This document shows, piece by piece, positions 40,966 through 51,547 of a DNA stretch of 64,000 nt. The translations under genes were made by a program, and so were the position numbers. Position 1 is the first letter of the stretch. The number at the start of each line of letters is the position of its first letter. The DNA comes from Prorocentrum cordatum. Its lineage: Eukaryota; Sar; Dinophyceae; Prorocentrales; Prorocentraceae. Location of the stretch: assembly GCA_963575745.1 (NCBI GenBank), contig CAUYUJ010015502.1:180523-244522 (forward strand), written 5' to 3'. A model generated the notes under the pieces. It was given only the letters and a program-made list of their open reading frames with translations, did not search any database and was not told the origin of the DNA.

Positions 40966-41394
40966 CAGTGGTAGGATTGTTAGGGTGTCCATTGCCATGG
41001 CATCCACAAGGATAGGTGGCATGGCCTCCTGGTCCCGCTCCTGCTGCTGCGCCCTCCTCGCGGGTCCTCGGCGCTCCAGCCGCCTCGGTCTCCGGACGTC
41101 CTCGGCCCCCATCGCCCCCGATCTGTGACCCCCGGCCCCTCCTCTTCGGCCCCCCCGTGCTCGACCCCAATTCGATTCGTGACGCGAAGGGCACGCGCAC
41201 GAGCTAACGCCATCAGGATGCTGCGGGGGACAGCTCCAGGAACAAGGAAGAAGCAAGCACTTTGCCCCCCGACCCTCAGTCCTCGATCCCCGTGGGCGCC
41301 TCTTCGAGGCGCCCGCGCGGGCGGGGGCGGGGGAGGGGAAGCGGGGCGGCGAGGCACTCGAGGCCTACAGCATCGGCGACCAAGTCCTGATGAT
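40966..41394. other. No gene seen
   Basis: Unrecognised GC-rich sequence leading into a GAT microsatellite. Confidence 0.4.
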
Positions 41395-41406
41395 TATGAC
41401 GATGAC

Positions 41407-41459
<53 letters not shown>

Positions 41460-41561
41460 GATGCTGATGAGATAATGTTGATGCTGCTGATGATGATGAT
41501 GATGATGAGAGAATGATGATGATGATGATGATGATGAGAGAATGATGATGATGATGAGAGA

Positions 41562-41593
<32 letters not shown>

Positions 41594-42030
41594 GATGAGA
41601 GAATGATGATGGTGATGATGATGATGAGAGAATGATGATGATGATGAGAGAATGATGATGATGATGATGAGAGAATGATGATAATGATGAGAGAATGATG
41701 ATGATGATGATGATGATGAGAGAATGATGATGATGATGATGATGATGAGAGAATGATGATGATGAGATGCTGGTGAGATAATGTTGATGCTGCTGATGAT
41801 GATGATGAGAATGATGATGATGATGAGAGAATGATGATGATGATGATGATGATGCTGATGACGATGATGATGATGATGATGAGAGAATGATGATGATGAT
41901 GAGAGAATGTTGATGGTGATGATGATGAGAGAACCATGATGATGATGATGATGATGATGAGAGAATGATGATGATGAGAGAATGATGATGGTGATGAGAG
42001 AATGATGATGATGATGATGATGATGAGAGA

Positions 42031-42120
<90 letters not shown>
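41395..42120 (+). repeat. GATGAT microsatellite punctuated by GAGAGAAT
   Basis: GATGATGATG tracts of varying length are separated by GAGAGAATGATG about twenty times, and twice by GAGATGCT-GATGAGATAATGTTG (41459 and 41764). The final 90 bases are pure GAT. The higher-order punctuation indicates amplification of a compound unit. Confidence 0.95.
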
Positions 42121-42708
42121 GTATTGGCGAATATGTCCTGTTGGGTGGGATTCTTGAGGCCGTGGGGTCGGCCACGGGCCCCCACCGTCAGGCTCCCGGG
42201 AGGGACGGAAGGGGAAGCAGGAGATCTCGGAGGGAACGGAGCCAGGGCGGAGCGAACCGAACTGAACCGAGCCCGGCCTGCCCCGTGCGGTCGGCCACGG
42301 GCCCGCCTTGCCCCTGGCATCGCTCGACCGTGTGCATTCTTCCTCGGCGAGGACCCTGGAGGAGCATCCTGGACCATCGAGCGAGAAAATCACGGAAAAA
42401 TGCACAGGAAATGGACGTCCGAGCGACGGCAAGTGCCAGACTCCTGGGAGCAGGGGGAGGGAGGAGGAGACCCAGACACGCGACGTCCTGATGTGTTCCG
42501 AACGCGGTCCCTGGGAGTCCCCGCCCTTTCCCCGGGACTGGGCTTTTCATCCTGAGCCGTTTTATTGACGGTCCCGGGGCCCGGCGAGGGCCCCCAGAGT
42601 CGGTGACTACATGTGAACCCTACCCCCACGCCCCACGATTTCTAAGTGGGGGGGGTCACTTCGTTCGGGAGCTCCCAAGCGAAATGCGCCCCGACCCCCG
42701 GGGGGTGG
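42121..42708. other. No gene seen; one dispersed repeat copy inside
   Basis: The stretch 42538-42613 (CTTTTCATCCTGAGCCGTTTT ... GGCGAGGGCCCCCAGAG) pairs with 31998-32080. The rest is unrecognised. Confidence 0.5.
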
Positions 42709-42920
42709 GGTTCATAGAAGAAGAGAAAATCACCTAAACATAAACTTTTGGCGCTCCGCGCGGATTTCTTGGATCCGCGCTGGACCCCCCTCCCTGGCGC
42801 GCGGAGCGCGCCAGGGGCGGCGCTGGAGGCGCCGCCAGGGGGGTTCCAGGCGCGGGTCCAAGAAATCCGCGCGGAGAGCCACAAGTTTATGTTTATATGG
42901 TGTTTCTTCTTCTAGTTCGC
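42709..42920. mobile_element. Foldback element, ~212 bp
   Basis: The left arm (TAGAAGAAGAGAAAATCACC, AAACATAAACTTTTGGC, CTCCGCGCGGATTTCTTGGA, CCGCGCTGG) pairs with the right arm in reverse (AAGTTTATGTTT, CCAAGAAATCCGCGCGGAG, TTCTTCTTCTAG). Each arm is about 75-80 bases and the centre GCGCGCGGAGCGCGC is itself palindromic. A fragment of one arm lies at 29762-29792. Non-coding. Confidence 0.85.
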
Positions 42921-43009
42921 ATGTGGTCGCCTACAGAAGCCGAGAACGGCCAAAAGCCTCCCCGGCCTGATTTTTTGCCACGACGCGAGCATATGTCTGG
43001 GGAGGCGGC

Positions 43010-43205
43010 TAAGAGGGGGGGGATGACTAGGGATGGCGGTGGGTATCGTGGCGTGGGCCATCATAGTTCCCCAGATTTCGTGGCGCCTCCTCTCACTTCA
43101 GTACGTCCCTGGTACCCCCCTCCCCCCCCGGGCCGCGCACGTGCCGCCGGCCGTGATCTGCACCCCCCCCCCTCTTGGACGCCCCTCTCTGGGCCGCCCC
43201 CGACT
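43010..43205 (+). repeat. F5 dispersed ~190-bp repeat, copy 2
   Basis: Starts GGGGGGATGACTAGGGATGG, continues GTGGCGTGGGCCATCATAGT, CGTGGCGCCTCC, GCCGCGCACGTGCCGCCGGC and CTCTTGGACGCCC. Same block order as 1850-2050 and 55333-55520. Confidence 0.85.
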
Positions 43206-43349
43206 GGGGAGGGAGCTCGGGTCTGTGGCGCCCCCCGTGCGGGGGGCCTCCTCGCGCGCGGTGGCACCCTGGGGGGGCGCGCCTGCAGGCGCGCCCGGCG
43301 CCCCGAGCCGGGCACCGCCAGGGCGGGCCTCCCCACGAGGAGCGAGGCT

Positions 43350-44187
43350 CACGTCGGGCCTGTCGCACTGCAGGAGGGAGGTTCAAAAACAGTCAGAAAT
43401 GTTGTGGGGACGTTTTTTTTGTTGTTTCGATGTTTGTATGTTGTTATGAGTTTGTTCTTTTTTTAGAAAAAAAGAAAGGAAAAAACATAAAAAAAATAAA
43501 TACACAAATAAAAAATAAATAAATAAATAATGATGATAATAATAACAAATATAATACTAAATAATAATAATAATAGTAATACTAATAATATTAATAACAA
43601 TAACACTAACACTAATACTACTACAAATACTAATAATAATATTAATACTAATACTATTACTGATACTATTACTAATAATACTAATACGAATCATAATACC
43701 AATAATAACACTACTACTAATACTGATACTAATATTAATACGAATACGAATACTAATACTACTACTAATCATAATAATAACGATACCAATAATAATATTG
43801 ATAGTAGTAATACTAATACTAATACTAATACTAATACGAATATTAATACTAATACTAATACTAATACGAATACTAATATTAATAACAATACTAATACGAA
43901 TACGAATACTACTACGAATACTATTACTAATACTAATACTAATACTAGTACTAGTACTAACATTATCATTAATACTAATACTAATGCTAATACTAAGACT
44001 AATACTAATAATAGTAATAATAGTAGGAATGGTAATAGTAATAATAATATTAATAATAATAATAATAAAAGTAGTAGTAGTAATAATAAGAATAATAATA
44101 AACTGTTGGTGATGATTGTGGGTGAATGTTTTGACCCTGGTTTTTTGTCGTCCAAATGCCGCCTGCAGGAGGGCATGCCCGACCTTA
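43350..44187. mobile_element. F1 (hAT-like) element swollen by a TAATAC microsatellite
   Basis: Ends TCACGTCGGGCCTGTCGCAC and GGAGGGCATGCCCGACCTTA, with flanking octamers AGCGAGGC (43342-43349) and ATCCAGGC (44188-44195) matching at six of eight. The family marker TGTGGGGACG is at 43409. The centre (about 43525-44100) is AAT/TAATAC repeat, making this copy some 840 bp against the usual 160. Confidence 0.88.
43525..44100 (+). repeat. TAATAC/AATAAT microsatellite inside the F1 element
   Basis: Units AATACTAATACT, AATAATAAT and ACGAATACG dominate. It is among the few AT-rich tracts in the window and lies entirely within an F1 copy. Low-complexity Asn/Thr frames are artefacts. Confidence 0.95.
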
Positions 44188-44514
44188 ATCCAGGCGGAGG
44201 GGGCGGGCAGGAACTTGAGGTCTTCTGTCCCCGCCTCGGGGAGGGGGGGGGGGGGGCAACGATGGGGGCGCCCCTCCTCTCCGAGGATCGAGGGTTGATG
44301 ACTGTGCCGGAGGAGGGGGAGGAGAGGAGAGGAGAAGCGCGGAAGATGGCATCGAAGGGGGAGAGACGCGCGAATGCACGTTCGATGCTGCAGGCCATCG
44401 CCATCGAACTGCGGCGCAGCGTCTGCCAGGAGCTCACGCCGTCGCCGCAGCTGTGTTGGCTGACGCCTTGCGTTGTATAGCCCCCAAGAAAACAGACTCC
44501 TACTACGACTGCTA
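44188..44514. other. No gene seen
   Basis: GC-rich spacer ending in TACTACGACTGCTA (44501-44514), which is repeated on the far side of the F2 element. Confidence 0.5.
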
Positions 44515-44691
44515 CAGTCGGGGCCCTGAAGAAGGAACCCTTTTCGTTGGGGAGGGGCTCCGCGTTCCTTAAAGTGTTTCGCAGCTTGCCTCAGGTTTTC
44601 GATATGTTTTCGATAGGAAATCGAAGTTTAACGTATGGAAAAAAGTGGCCTCGTTCCTTATTTAGGGTTCCTTAGGTCAACGCCCCGACTG
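44515..44691. mobile_element. F2 inverted-repeat element with 14-bp target duplication
   Basis: Ends CAGTCGGGGC and GCCCCGACTG are perfect 10-bp inverted repeats, with GAAGGAACCC and AGGGTTCCTT pairing further in. TACTACGACTGCTA flanks it on both sides (44501-44514, 44692-44705). 177 bp, non-coding. This is the reference copy for family F2. Confidence 0.92.
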
Positions 44692-44845
44692 TACTACGAC
44701 TGCTACTCCCGCGATGGCAGGAGCCCTCGTCGCGCCCACCGCCGCGCGGCCGCGGCCCGCCGACGACGTGGGGCCCAGGTGGCAGCACCCCTCGCCAACA
44801 CCCGCCCCCCGCGCGATGGTGAAGCGGAACACGCTGACGTTGGAC

Positions 44846-45001
44846 TTACGTCGGGCGTGTCCCCCATACAGGAGGAGTATCCACAAAAATAATCATAAAA
44901 TAGTCAGGGGAAAAGTATGTTTGACCCTTGTTTAAGCAGTTGTTGCCTATGTTCTATCTGTCGTCCAAAGTCCGCCTGTAGGGGGACAGGCCCGACCTAA
45001 C
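44846..45001. mobile_element. F1 (hAT-like) inverted-repeat element
   Basis: Ends TTACGTCGGGCGTGTCCCCC and AGGGGGACAGGCCCGACCTAA. Interior ATAGTCAGGGGAAAAG and GTCGTCCAAAGTCCGCCTGT match other copies. The flanking octamers do not agree convincingly, so the target duplication is lost. Confidence 0.88.
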
Positions 45002-45174
45002 TGTGTAGTAGCCCCACCAAAAAAAATTGGCACTCGTGCGATGCCGCGTCGTGGAAGCACCCCAGCGGTACGCGTTTGATGGATCAGGCGCAGCCCCAGT
45101 GGCACACCCGTGGAGCGAGGCGACCGTGGGAGGCCCTCCGGGCCGTCGTGGATTGACGGAAGCCCGAAAAGGTC

Positions 45175-45450
45175 CTCCTCCTCCTCCTCCTCCTCCTCCT
45201 CCTCCTCCTCCTCCTCCTCCCCCTCCTCCTCCTCCTCCTCCTCCTCCTCCTGGGTGTTGACCTCTTCGGGCCATCTTTGATGTCCTCTTGGAATCGTCTT
45301 GTGCCTTTGGGGGCCTCTTGGGCTGTGTCGAGGCCATCCTGGACCGTATTGGTGCCATCTTGGGGCGCACTGGAGCATCTTAAAGAGGCCATGTTGACGG
45401 CCTTGGTGACCTGCCTGGGCTGTCTTGGAAGCCATCCTGGGGATTTTGGA
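45175..45450 (+). repeat. CCT tract followed by TCTTGGGGCC-type repeats
   Basis: (CCT)n at 45175-45252, then GGCCATCTTTGATG, GCCTCTTGGG, GCCATCTTGGGGC and related words to about 45450, the same word family as 11985-12840. Confidence 0.8.
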
Positions 45451-45619
45451 TTTTCGGAAGGCCGCCAAAAGACGTCTGGCCGCCCAGGAATCCTCGGGAG
45501 AGGATGCCGATGCACGCAAGGAAGCGTGATCGGGAGAGAGGGGTGCCTTTCTAGAAGACTACAAATCCGTACGAGACAACACTTGGCCTTCTACAACGCC
45601 TCAACGTGCCAGGGGGCAC

Positions 45620-46300
45620 GGCGGTGGCGGATGACGGGAAGCGCGCTTAGACTCGAAGAGTCGTGCGATGGACGTCGCATCCAGGCCCAGAGGTGAAAAA
45701 ATTATCAAGTGGGAGGGTCCAGGGGGGGAGGGGTGGCGGGGTTCCTCCTCTGCGGCGACAGAAGTCGCGCGATGGACGTTGCTTACAGGCCCGGAGGGGA
45801 AGTATTTATCAAGTGGAGGGGTCCATGGGGGAGTGGTTGCGAGGTGGCTCCTCCGCGGCGACGTGGCGGATGACGGGAAGCGCGCTTAGACTGGAAGAGA
45901 CGCGCGATGGACGTTGTTTACGGACCCAGAGGGGAAAACGTTTATCAAGGGGGGGGTCCAGGGGGGGGAGTGGTGGCGGGATTCCTCCTCGGTAGCGACG
46001 TGGCGGATGACGGGAAGCGCGCTTAGCCTCGAAGAGTCGCGCGATGAACGTTGCTTACAGGCCCGGAGATAAAATATTTATCAAGTGAGGGATTCCAGGG
46101 GGGGAGTGGTGGCGGGGTGGCTCCTCCGCGGCGACGTGGCGGATGACGGGAAGCGCGCTTAGACTGGAAGAGTCGCGCGATGGACGTTGTTTACGGGCCT
46201 GGAGGGGGAATAATTATCAAGTGGGGGGGTCTTTTGGGGGAGTGGTGGCGGGGGTGGTTCCTCTGCGCCGACGTGGCGGATGACGGGAAGCGCGCTTAGA
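45620..46300 (+). repeat. ~135-bp satellite, array 1
   Basis: The anchor ATGACGGGAAGCGCGCTTAG lies at 45631, 45870, 46008, 46143 and 46280, spaced 135-138 bases (the first gap is about two units). Each unit continues with GAAGAGTCGCGCGATGGACG, a GGCCC(G/A)GAGG block, ATTTATCAAG(T/C)G-GGGG and GAGTGGTGGCGG. The same unit forms two more arrays at 47226-47625 and 49050-50065. Confidence 0.93.
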
Positions 46301-47225
46301 AGGCCAAGGCTCGAGCGATTATGGTGATGTTCTTCGTGTCGGCGGGGTCGCAATCCCCCGCACAGCATGATTGCAGATCGATGGCGGGACATGTTTCGTT
46401 TCTCTTCTTTCTGTGCGCCATCCTACGCCGAATTGAACCACGCTGGAGGGCCGAGCGTTCGGTGGCGGCACGACCACCGTGGAGCCCCATGCCGTCCAAC
46501 GACGACTACGACGGGGGCGAGCCAGTGCAAAGCCTGGGCACATCCTACAGTACCTACTGCGCCGCGCTCGCCAGAGGGCGGGCGGGGTACTGGGGCGACC
46601 GCCTAACACGTTGGGATACAGTGTCGAACCGATGCAGCTGGATCGCACACATCTTCCCTGTCCTCATGCCTCACCATTCAAGTTATTGGACCAGGAGCAG
46701 TATTGGTTGTACAGTTTTGTGATTTCCAATCGTGGTGGTGCATACTTGCTTCTACATGTTTGTCTCAACTGGGTCCCATGGCTGTTCATTTGTCGCCGTC
46801 TTGTGCTTGTCGCAACAGGGAGTACCAGAGCAAGTGTCTGGTGACTTTGAGTTTGGCTCGGCCGGCCTACTAGACTCGCCCTGTTACATGCTCCGTGTGC
46901 TCAGTTGGCTCCTGTTTTTGTGTACTTGCATTGCGGTGCATGACGTTGCCGCCTTTTGTTATGGTGGGAAGGGCGGTATGCCTTCCACGCGCGTCACTTT
47001 AGCCTGCCTTCTGCACTCTCCCTTTCTGCTCGCTTCCCACCACGGCTGCAACGGCGCGCCGCCTGTCTCGTGGCCAGGGGGCCATGGCCAGTCGTGCGTG
47101 TCCGCCACCGGAGGGCGGTTGCCACGCATGACGTACCCTAGATGCACACGTGCGCGGGTCACCCCAGAGCGGGAAGGCCTTGTCGAGGGCTCGCGAGACC
47201 TTTGAATCGGGGTTGCGTCTCCAAA
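46301..47225. other. Unrecognised ~0.9-kb segment between satellite arrays
   Basis: The satellite is interrupted cleanly on both sides. Three overlapping frames here are moderately hydrophobic (for example YWLYSFVISNRGGAYLLLHV), but they switch frame, none has a domain I recognise, and no splice model joins them. It may be an inserted sequence or an old gene fragment. Confidence 0.4.
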
Positions 47226-47625
47226 AATAAATGCGCGCTTAGACTGGAAACATCGCGCGATGGACGTTGTTCACGGGCCCTGGGGGGAAATATTGAGCAA
47301 GTTGGGGGGTCCATGGGGGGAGTGGTGGCGGGAGCGCTCCTCCGCGGTGACATGGCGGATGACGGGAAGCGCGCTTAGTTTGGAAGGGTCGCGCGATGGA
47401 CGTCGCATGCCCCCCCGAAGCGGGGGCCCAGGGAGGGGGTGGCGGCGGGAGCGCTCCTCCGCGGCGACGCTGCGGATGACTGGAAGCGCGCTTAGACTGG
47501 AAGAGTCGCGCGATGAAAGTCGCAGACTGGCCCAGAGGTAACATATTTATCAAGCGGGGGGGGCCCACGGGGCAAGTGGTGGCGGGGGCGCTCCTCCGCG
47601 GCGACGTGGCCCGGAGGGAAAATAT
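47226..47625 (+). repeat. ~135-bp satellite, array 2
   Basis: GCGCGCTTAGACTGGAAACA at 47232, then the anchor at 47359 and 47476, and GCGGCGACGTGGC at 47600. About three units, one shortened to 117 bases, flanked by unrelated DNA. Confidence 0.9.
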
Positions 47626-48299
47626 TGTAGTGGCCTCCGGCCAGTGCCGCCAATCCGGGGCGCTTCCGCTGCTGCCGGAAGCATGCGATGGCGGTCATGA
47701 CCGGCGACGACGGCGAGCGGTAAGGATGATGGTGAAGATTGGGAATGGAGGCAACGGAGTAGGATGAGGAGGAGGAGGAGGAGGAGGAGGAGGAAGAGGA
47801 GGAGGAGGAGGAGGAGGAGGAGGAGGACCATGATGAGGCGGGGGGGGGGAGGGGCAGGAGTGGCAGGATGCCGAGGATGACGAGGAGCAGGAGGAAGCGG
47901 GAAATGGAAGAGGGGGAGGAGGAGAAGGAGGAGCACGACGAGGATGAAGAGATCTTCGGCGGTTGTTGGAGTTGTTCGGCGGTTGTTGGACAGCCTCTTG
48001 TGGGGCCACGTGCTAGCCCTCTTTGCCATGACACCTCGCCGATTTGGCGCAGTTTGAAAAGTTTCGTGCTAGAGCTGTCTGCGTCACAGTTGTTTGTGGA
48101 GCCTTGTGCAACACCAGTCTCTGTTGGGAACCACGTTGTTTTTGGAGTATATGGGGCCTTCGCGCGGTCCTTTGCGGGCCCTAGTGAGATCATGAGTGTG
48201 AAGGACACCGAAGACGGGAGAAGATGTGAAAGCGTGGAAGAACCTTTTGTATTGCAGCGTTTGCGCTCAGGCGTAAGCGTCGTGGAAGCATTGGAGCAG
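47626..48299. other. No gene seen; GGA tract
   Basis: GGA tract at about 47765-47826. The remainder is unrecognised; a 203-codon frame across it runs into the next repeat domain and has no domain of its own. Confidence 0.45.
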
Positions 48300-48870
48300 G
48301 TGTTGGGCTTCTCGGGGGGGGTCTTGGAGGCAGTTCGGAGGCCTCTAGAAGGCGTTTTGGATGCATGTTTGAAATTATCGGGGGCCTTAGGCTTCAGGGG
48401 GCTTTTTCGGGGCCAGCTGGAAGCGTCTTGGGGCCTCTTCAGGCGATTCGGGGGCCTCTGGGGGTCTGCTGGTGGTTAATTGGGCCATCTTCGGTATTTG
48501 TTCCGCCGTCTTGGCGCCCTCTTAGGCGCCTCTTGGGCCCGTCTTGGGGCCCTATTGGGCCTTTTCTGGGTGCTTCCTGGGCATATTGGGCCCTGCCTGG
48601 GCCGTCTTCGAGCCCTCTTGGCGGTTTCTTGGGCCGTTTGGGGGCTCTGAAGGCCCACGAGGCGAATATACTAAAATTGTAAGTTTTCCTAGGGGAATGG
48701 GGTACGTTTTTGGAAAGGGGGTCTTTTGGGGGAGACCTTTTTTCCAGGGCTTCTGAGGGCATATTGGAGGTTTCTGGAGCCGTCTTGGGATCACTCCGGG
48801 CGTCTTGCAACGGTCGTTCGGCGATTCGGGGCCCTCTTGGCCCATGTTGGGGCCCTCCTGGGCGAGGGGG
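48300..48870 (+). repeat. Degenerate TCTTGGGGCC repeat domain
   Basis: Words GTCTTGGAGGC, CCTCTTGGG, CCGTCTTGGG and GGGGCCCTCTTGGCCC recur every 15-30 bases. At 48660-48700 GAGGCGAATATACTAAAATT followed by GTAAGTTTTCC matches the end of the 450-bp unit at 50805-50835 and 52335-52355. Confidence 0.8.
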
Positions 48871-49049
48871 CCGTCCCCGAGTGAGAAGGGGTTCCGATTC
48901 CGCCCTGGGAATTCAATCGACCCCCCCCCTACCCCTACCCCAGCAGAGCCACCCCGGCACCTACCCCCCAGTAGAGCTGAAGCCCACGAATTGAGGCTCA
49001 GGCTGATCTTAGGGCCTTTGAAACTCACACGCCGGACCGGCGGATTTAT

Positions 49050-50065
49050 CAAGTGGGGGGGTGCAGGGGGTGAGTGGTGGCAGGAGCGCTCCTCCGCGGC
49101 GACATGGCGGATGACGGGAAGTGCGCTTGGATTCAAAGAGTCGCGTGGTGGATGTCGCATGCCGGCCCGGAGGGGGGACATTTATCAAGCGGAGGGGTCA
49201 ATGGGTTGGAGTGGTGGCGGCCCGGTTTCTCCGCGGCGACGTGGCGGATACCGGGAAGCGCGCTTAGACTGGAAGAGTCGCGCGATGGACGTATGTCGCC
49301 AAAGGGGATATGTTTATAAATTTGGGGGGGTCCAGGCAGGGGGGGATTGGTTCGGGATTGCTCGTTTGTCCGTGGCGTGTCGGATGGCGAGAAGCGCGCT
49401 TAGATTCGAAGAGTTGCGCGATGGACGTATGTCGCACAGAGAGACAGATGAATCGACTGGCGGGGTCCAGGGGGGGAATGGTTCGGGGATCCTCGTTGGT
49501 TCTGGGCGGGTCGGATGACGGTAAGCGCGCTTAGACTCAATGAGTCGCGCGATGGACGCATGTCGCCAAGGGGGGAGTGGTTCGGGGTTGCTCGTTGGTC
49601 GGGGGCTGATCGAATGACGGCAAGCGCGCTTAGACGCTTAGATTCGAAGAGTCGCGCGGTGGACGGAGTTCGCCCAGAGGGATCTATTTATCAATTGTGG
49701 GGTCCAGGGGGGAACGGTTCGGGATCGTTCGTTGGTTCAGGGCTTGTCGGATGACGGGAAGCGCGCTTAGATTCGAAGAGTCGCGCGATGGACGCTTGTC
49801 GCCCAGAGGGATAGTATATCAATCAATTGGGGGGGGTCGGGGGGGAATGGTTCGGGGATCCTCGTTGGTTCTGGGCGGGTCGGATGACGGTAAGCGCGCT
49901 TAGACTCAATGAGTCGCGCGATGGACGCATGTCGCCAAGAGGGATAGATTTATCAATTTGGGGGGGGGTCCGGGGGGGGACAGGTTCGGGGTTGCTCGTT
50001 GGTCGGGGGCTGGTCGAGTGACGGGAAGCACGCATAGACTCGCTTTGTCGCGCGATGGAAATGTG
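49050..50065 (+). repeat. ~135-bp satellite, array 3
   Basis: Anchors (ATGACGG(G/T)AAGCGCGCTTAG and variants) at 49111, 49248, 49384, 49515, 49614, 49751, 49884 and 50019: spacings 131-137 with one of 99. Later units carry GGTTCGGG-TTGCTCGTTGG instead of the CTCCTCCGCGGCGACG block, so this array has its own subfamily. Confidence 0.93.
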
Positions 50066-50079
50066 TCGCCCAGAGGGAT

Positions 50080-50345
50080 ATACATATATATATATATATA
50101 TATACACACATAAAAATACATACATATACAAGACTGCATTGGCGCTGCGCGCCATGCACCTTGGTCATTTGAGTTCTGCACGCAAGCGGAATGCGTGCGT
50201 GCGTACATGCGCGCATGCATGTATACACGCGCACGTGCATGCACGTTCCGTATAAATGTCTAGGTGTATACAATGTACTTACATTGTTGTATGTGTGTAT
50301 ACAGCGTACATATGTACATATAAATTAGTGTGTGTAAGGGTATGA
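50080..50345. repeat. TA/CA-rich simple sequence
   Basis: (TA)n at about 50083-50103, then ACACATAAAAATACATACAT and alternating GTGCGTGCGTACATGCGCGC words. AT-rich relative to its flanks. No gene. Confidence 0.8.
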
Positions 50346-50454
50346 ACATGCATATGCAACTCGTACGGGGCATTCTCGGGCATCTTCGCTGCATGCCACG
50401 AGACCCTCAACGACTGGGTCACAGTGTGAAATGTCATGGGAGCAAAATCAATGA

Positions 50455-50854
50455 ATGTTGGCATTCGGAAACATCGTGGGGGTGTTTTCGGGGCCCTCGT
50501 GGGCCGTTTTGGCGCCTGCTTGGGCCGTCCTGGGGCCTTCTTGGGCCGTCTTGGGGAGCTTGGGCCCGCTGGAGCCCCCTTTGGACCCATCTTGAGCACT
50601 TCCGGGGACCTCCCATGGCCCTTTTGGGTCTGTGCTGGGAGCCTTTGGGGGGCCTCTTGGTTCCATTATGGGCTTTCTTGAGGCTCTCGTGGGCGGTCGT
50701 GGGGCCCAGCTCGGCCGTCTTGAAGCTTTCTTGGGGGCCTTTTCGGGCGTCTGGAGGCGATCTCGGGGGCTTTGAAACCGTCTTGAAAGCTGATGACATC
50801 CGAAAGGCGAATATGCTAAAATTGTAAGTTTTACGAAGGGAATGGGACGATTTT
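50455..50854 (+). repeat. 450-bp family, solitary copy
   Basis: From TTGGCATTCGGAAACATCGT to AAAATTGTAAGTTTTACGAA GG this stretch is nearly identical to 51975-52366 and 52425-52817. It lies 1.1 kb from the tandem pair, separated by the ~72-bp and GAGGCT arrays. Confidence 0.93.
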
Positions 50855-50990
50855 TACCTAACAGCGAAGACTGATAGGTTTCTAGTGGTGTCAAAAGAGA
50901 GCAGCAGATGACTCCACAGGGGGGTCTGGGCAGCCGTTGGGGAGGTGTTGGGGTTTGCCGGCGGGGATCGTTTTTCGCATACAGTCACAC

Positions 50991-51545
50991 ACTTCGTGCT
51001 CTTCGACCTTCCAGAACTCCATTCCCGGGCCACATTCTGAATGCCCGGAGCCAACTGTAGGCCACTTCGTGCTCTTCGACTTCCCAGAACTCCATTCCCG
51101 GGCCACATTTTGAATGCCCGGAGCCAACTGTAGGCCACTTCGTGGTCTTCGAGTCCCCAGAACTCCATTCCCGGGCCACATTTTGAATGCCCGGAGCCAA
51201 GGCCACTTCGTGCTCTTCGAGCTCCCAGAACTCCGGGCCAGATTTTGGATGCCCGGAGCCAACTGTAGGCCACTTCGTGGTCTTCGAGTTCCCAGAACTC
51301 CATTCCCGGGCCAGATTTTGGATGCCCGGAGCCAACTGTAGGCCACTTCGTGGTCTTCGAGTTCCCAGAACTCCATTCCTGGGCCCCGGAGCCAAGGCCG
51401 GATGCCCAGCCAACTGTAGGCCACTTCGTGGTCTTCGAGTTCCCAGAACTCCATTCCTGGGCATGATTTGAATGCCCGGAGCCAACTGTAGGCCACTTCG
51501 TGTTCTTCGAGTTCCCAGAACTACATTCCCGGGCCACATTTTGAA
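50991..51545 (+). repeat. ~72-bp tandem repeat, eight units
   Basis: ACTTCGTG(C/G)TCTTCGA starts near 50991, 51064, 51137, 51205, 51272, 51344, 51423 and 51494. Each unit continues CCCAGAACTCCATTCCCGGG, CCA(C/G)ATTTTG(A/G)ATG and CCCGGAGCCAACTGTAGG. Two units carry internal deletions. There are no unique spacers, so this is not a CRISPR array. Confidence 0.95.
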
Positions 51546-51547
51546 TG

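Noticed and set aside
41276-42432. Three overlapping minus-strand frames of 299-355 codons with His/Ile/Ser runs
   Set aside because: They are translations of the GATGAT microsatellite in three phases. No frame has a non-repetitive domain.
43530-44480. 316-codon Asn/Thr-rich frame
   Set aside because: It reads through the TAATAC microsatellite of the F1 element and then GC-rich DNA; nothing protein-like follows.
50083-50103. (TA)n runs here and at 53151, 54576, 55260 and 58566 as candidate replication origins
   Set aside because: They are simple repeats, often preceded by (CT)n, with no other origin-like feature. Nothing in the sequence supports origin function.
50991-51545. Possible CRISPR-like array
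   Set aside because: Units are ~72 bp, contiguous and without unique spacers, and the genome is eukaryotic. It is a plain tandem repeat.
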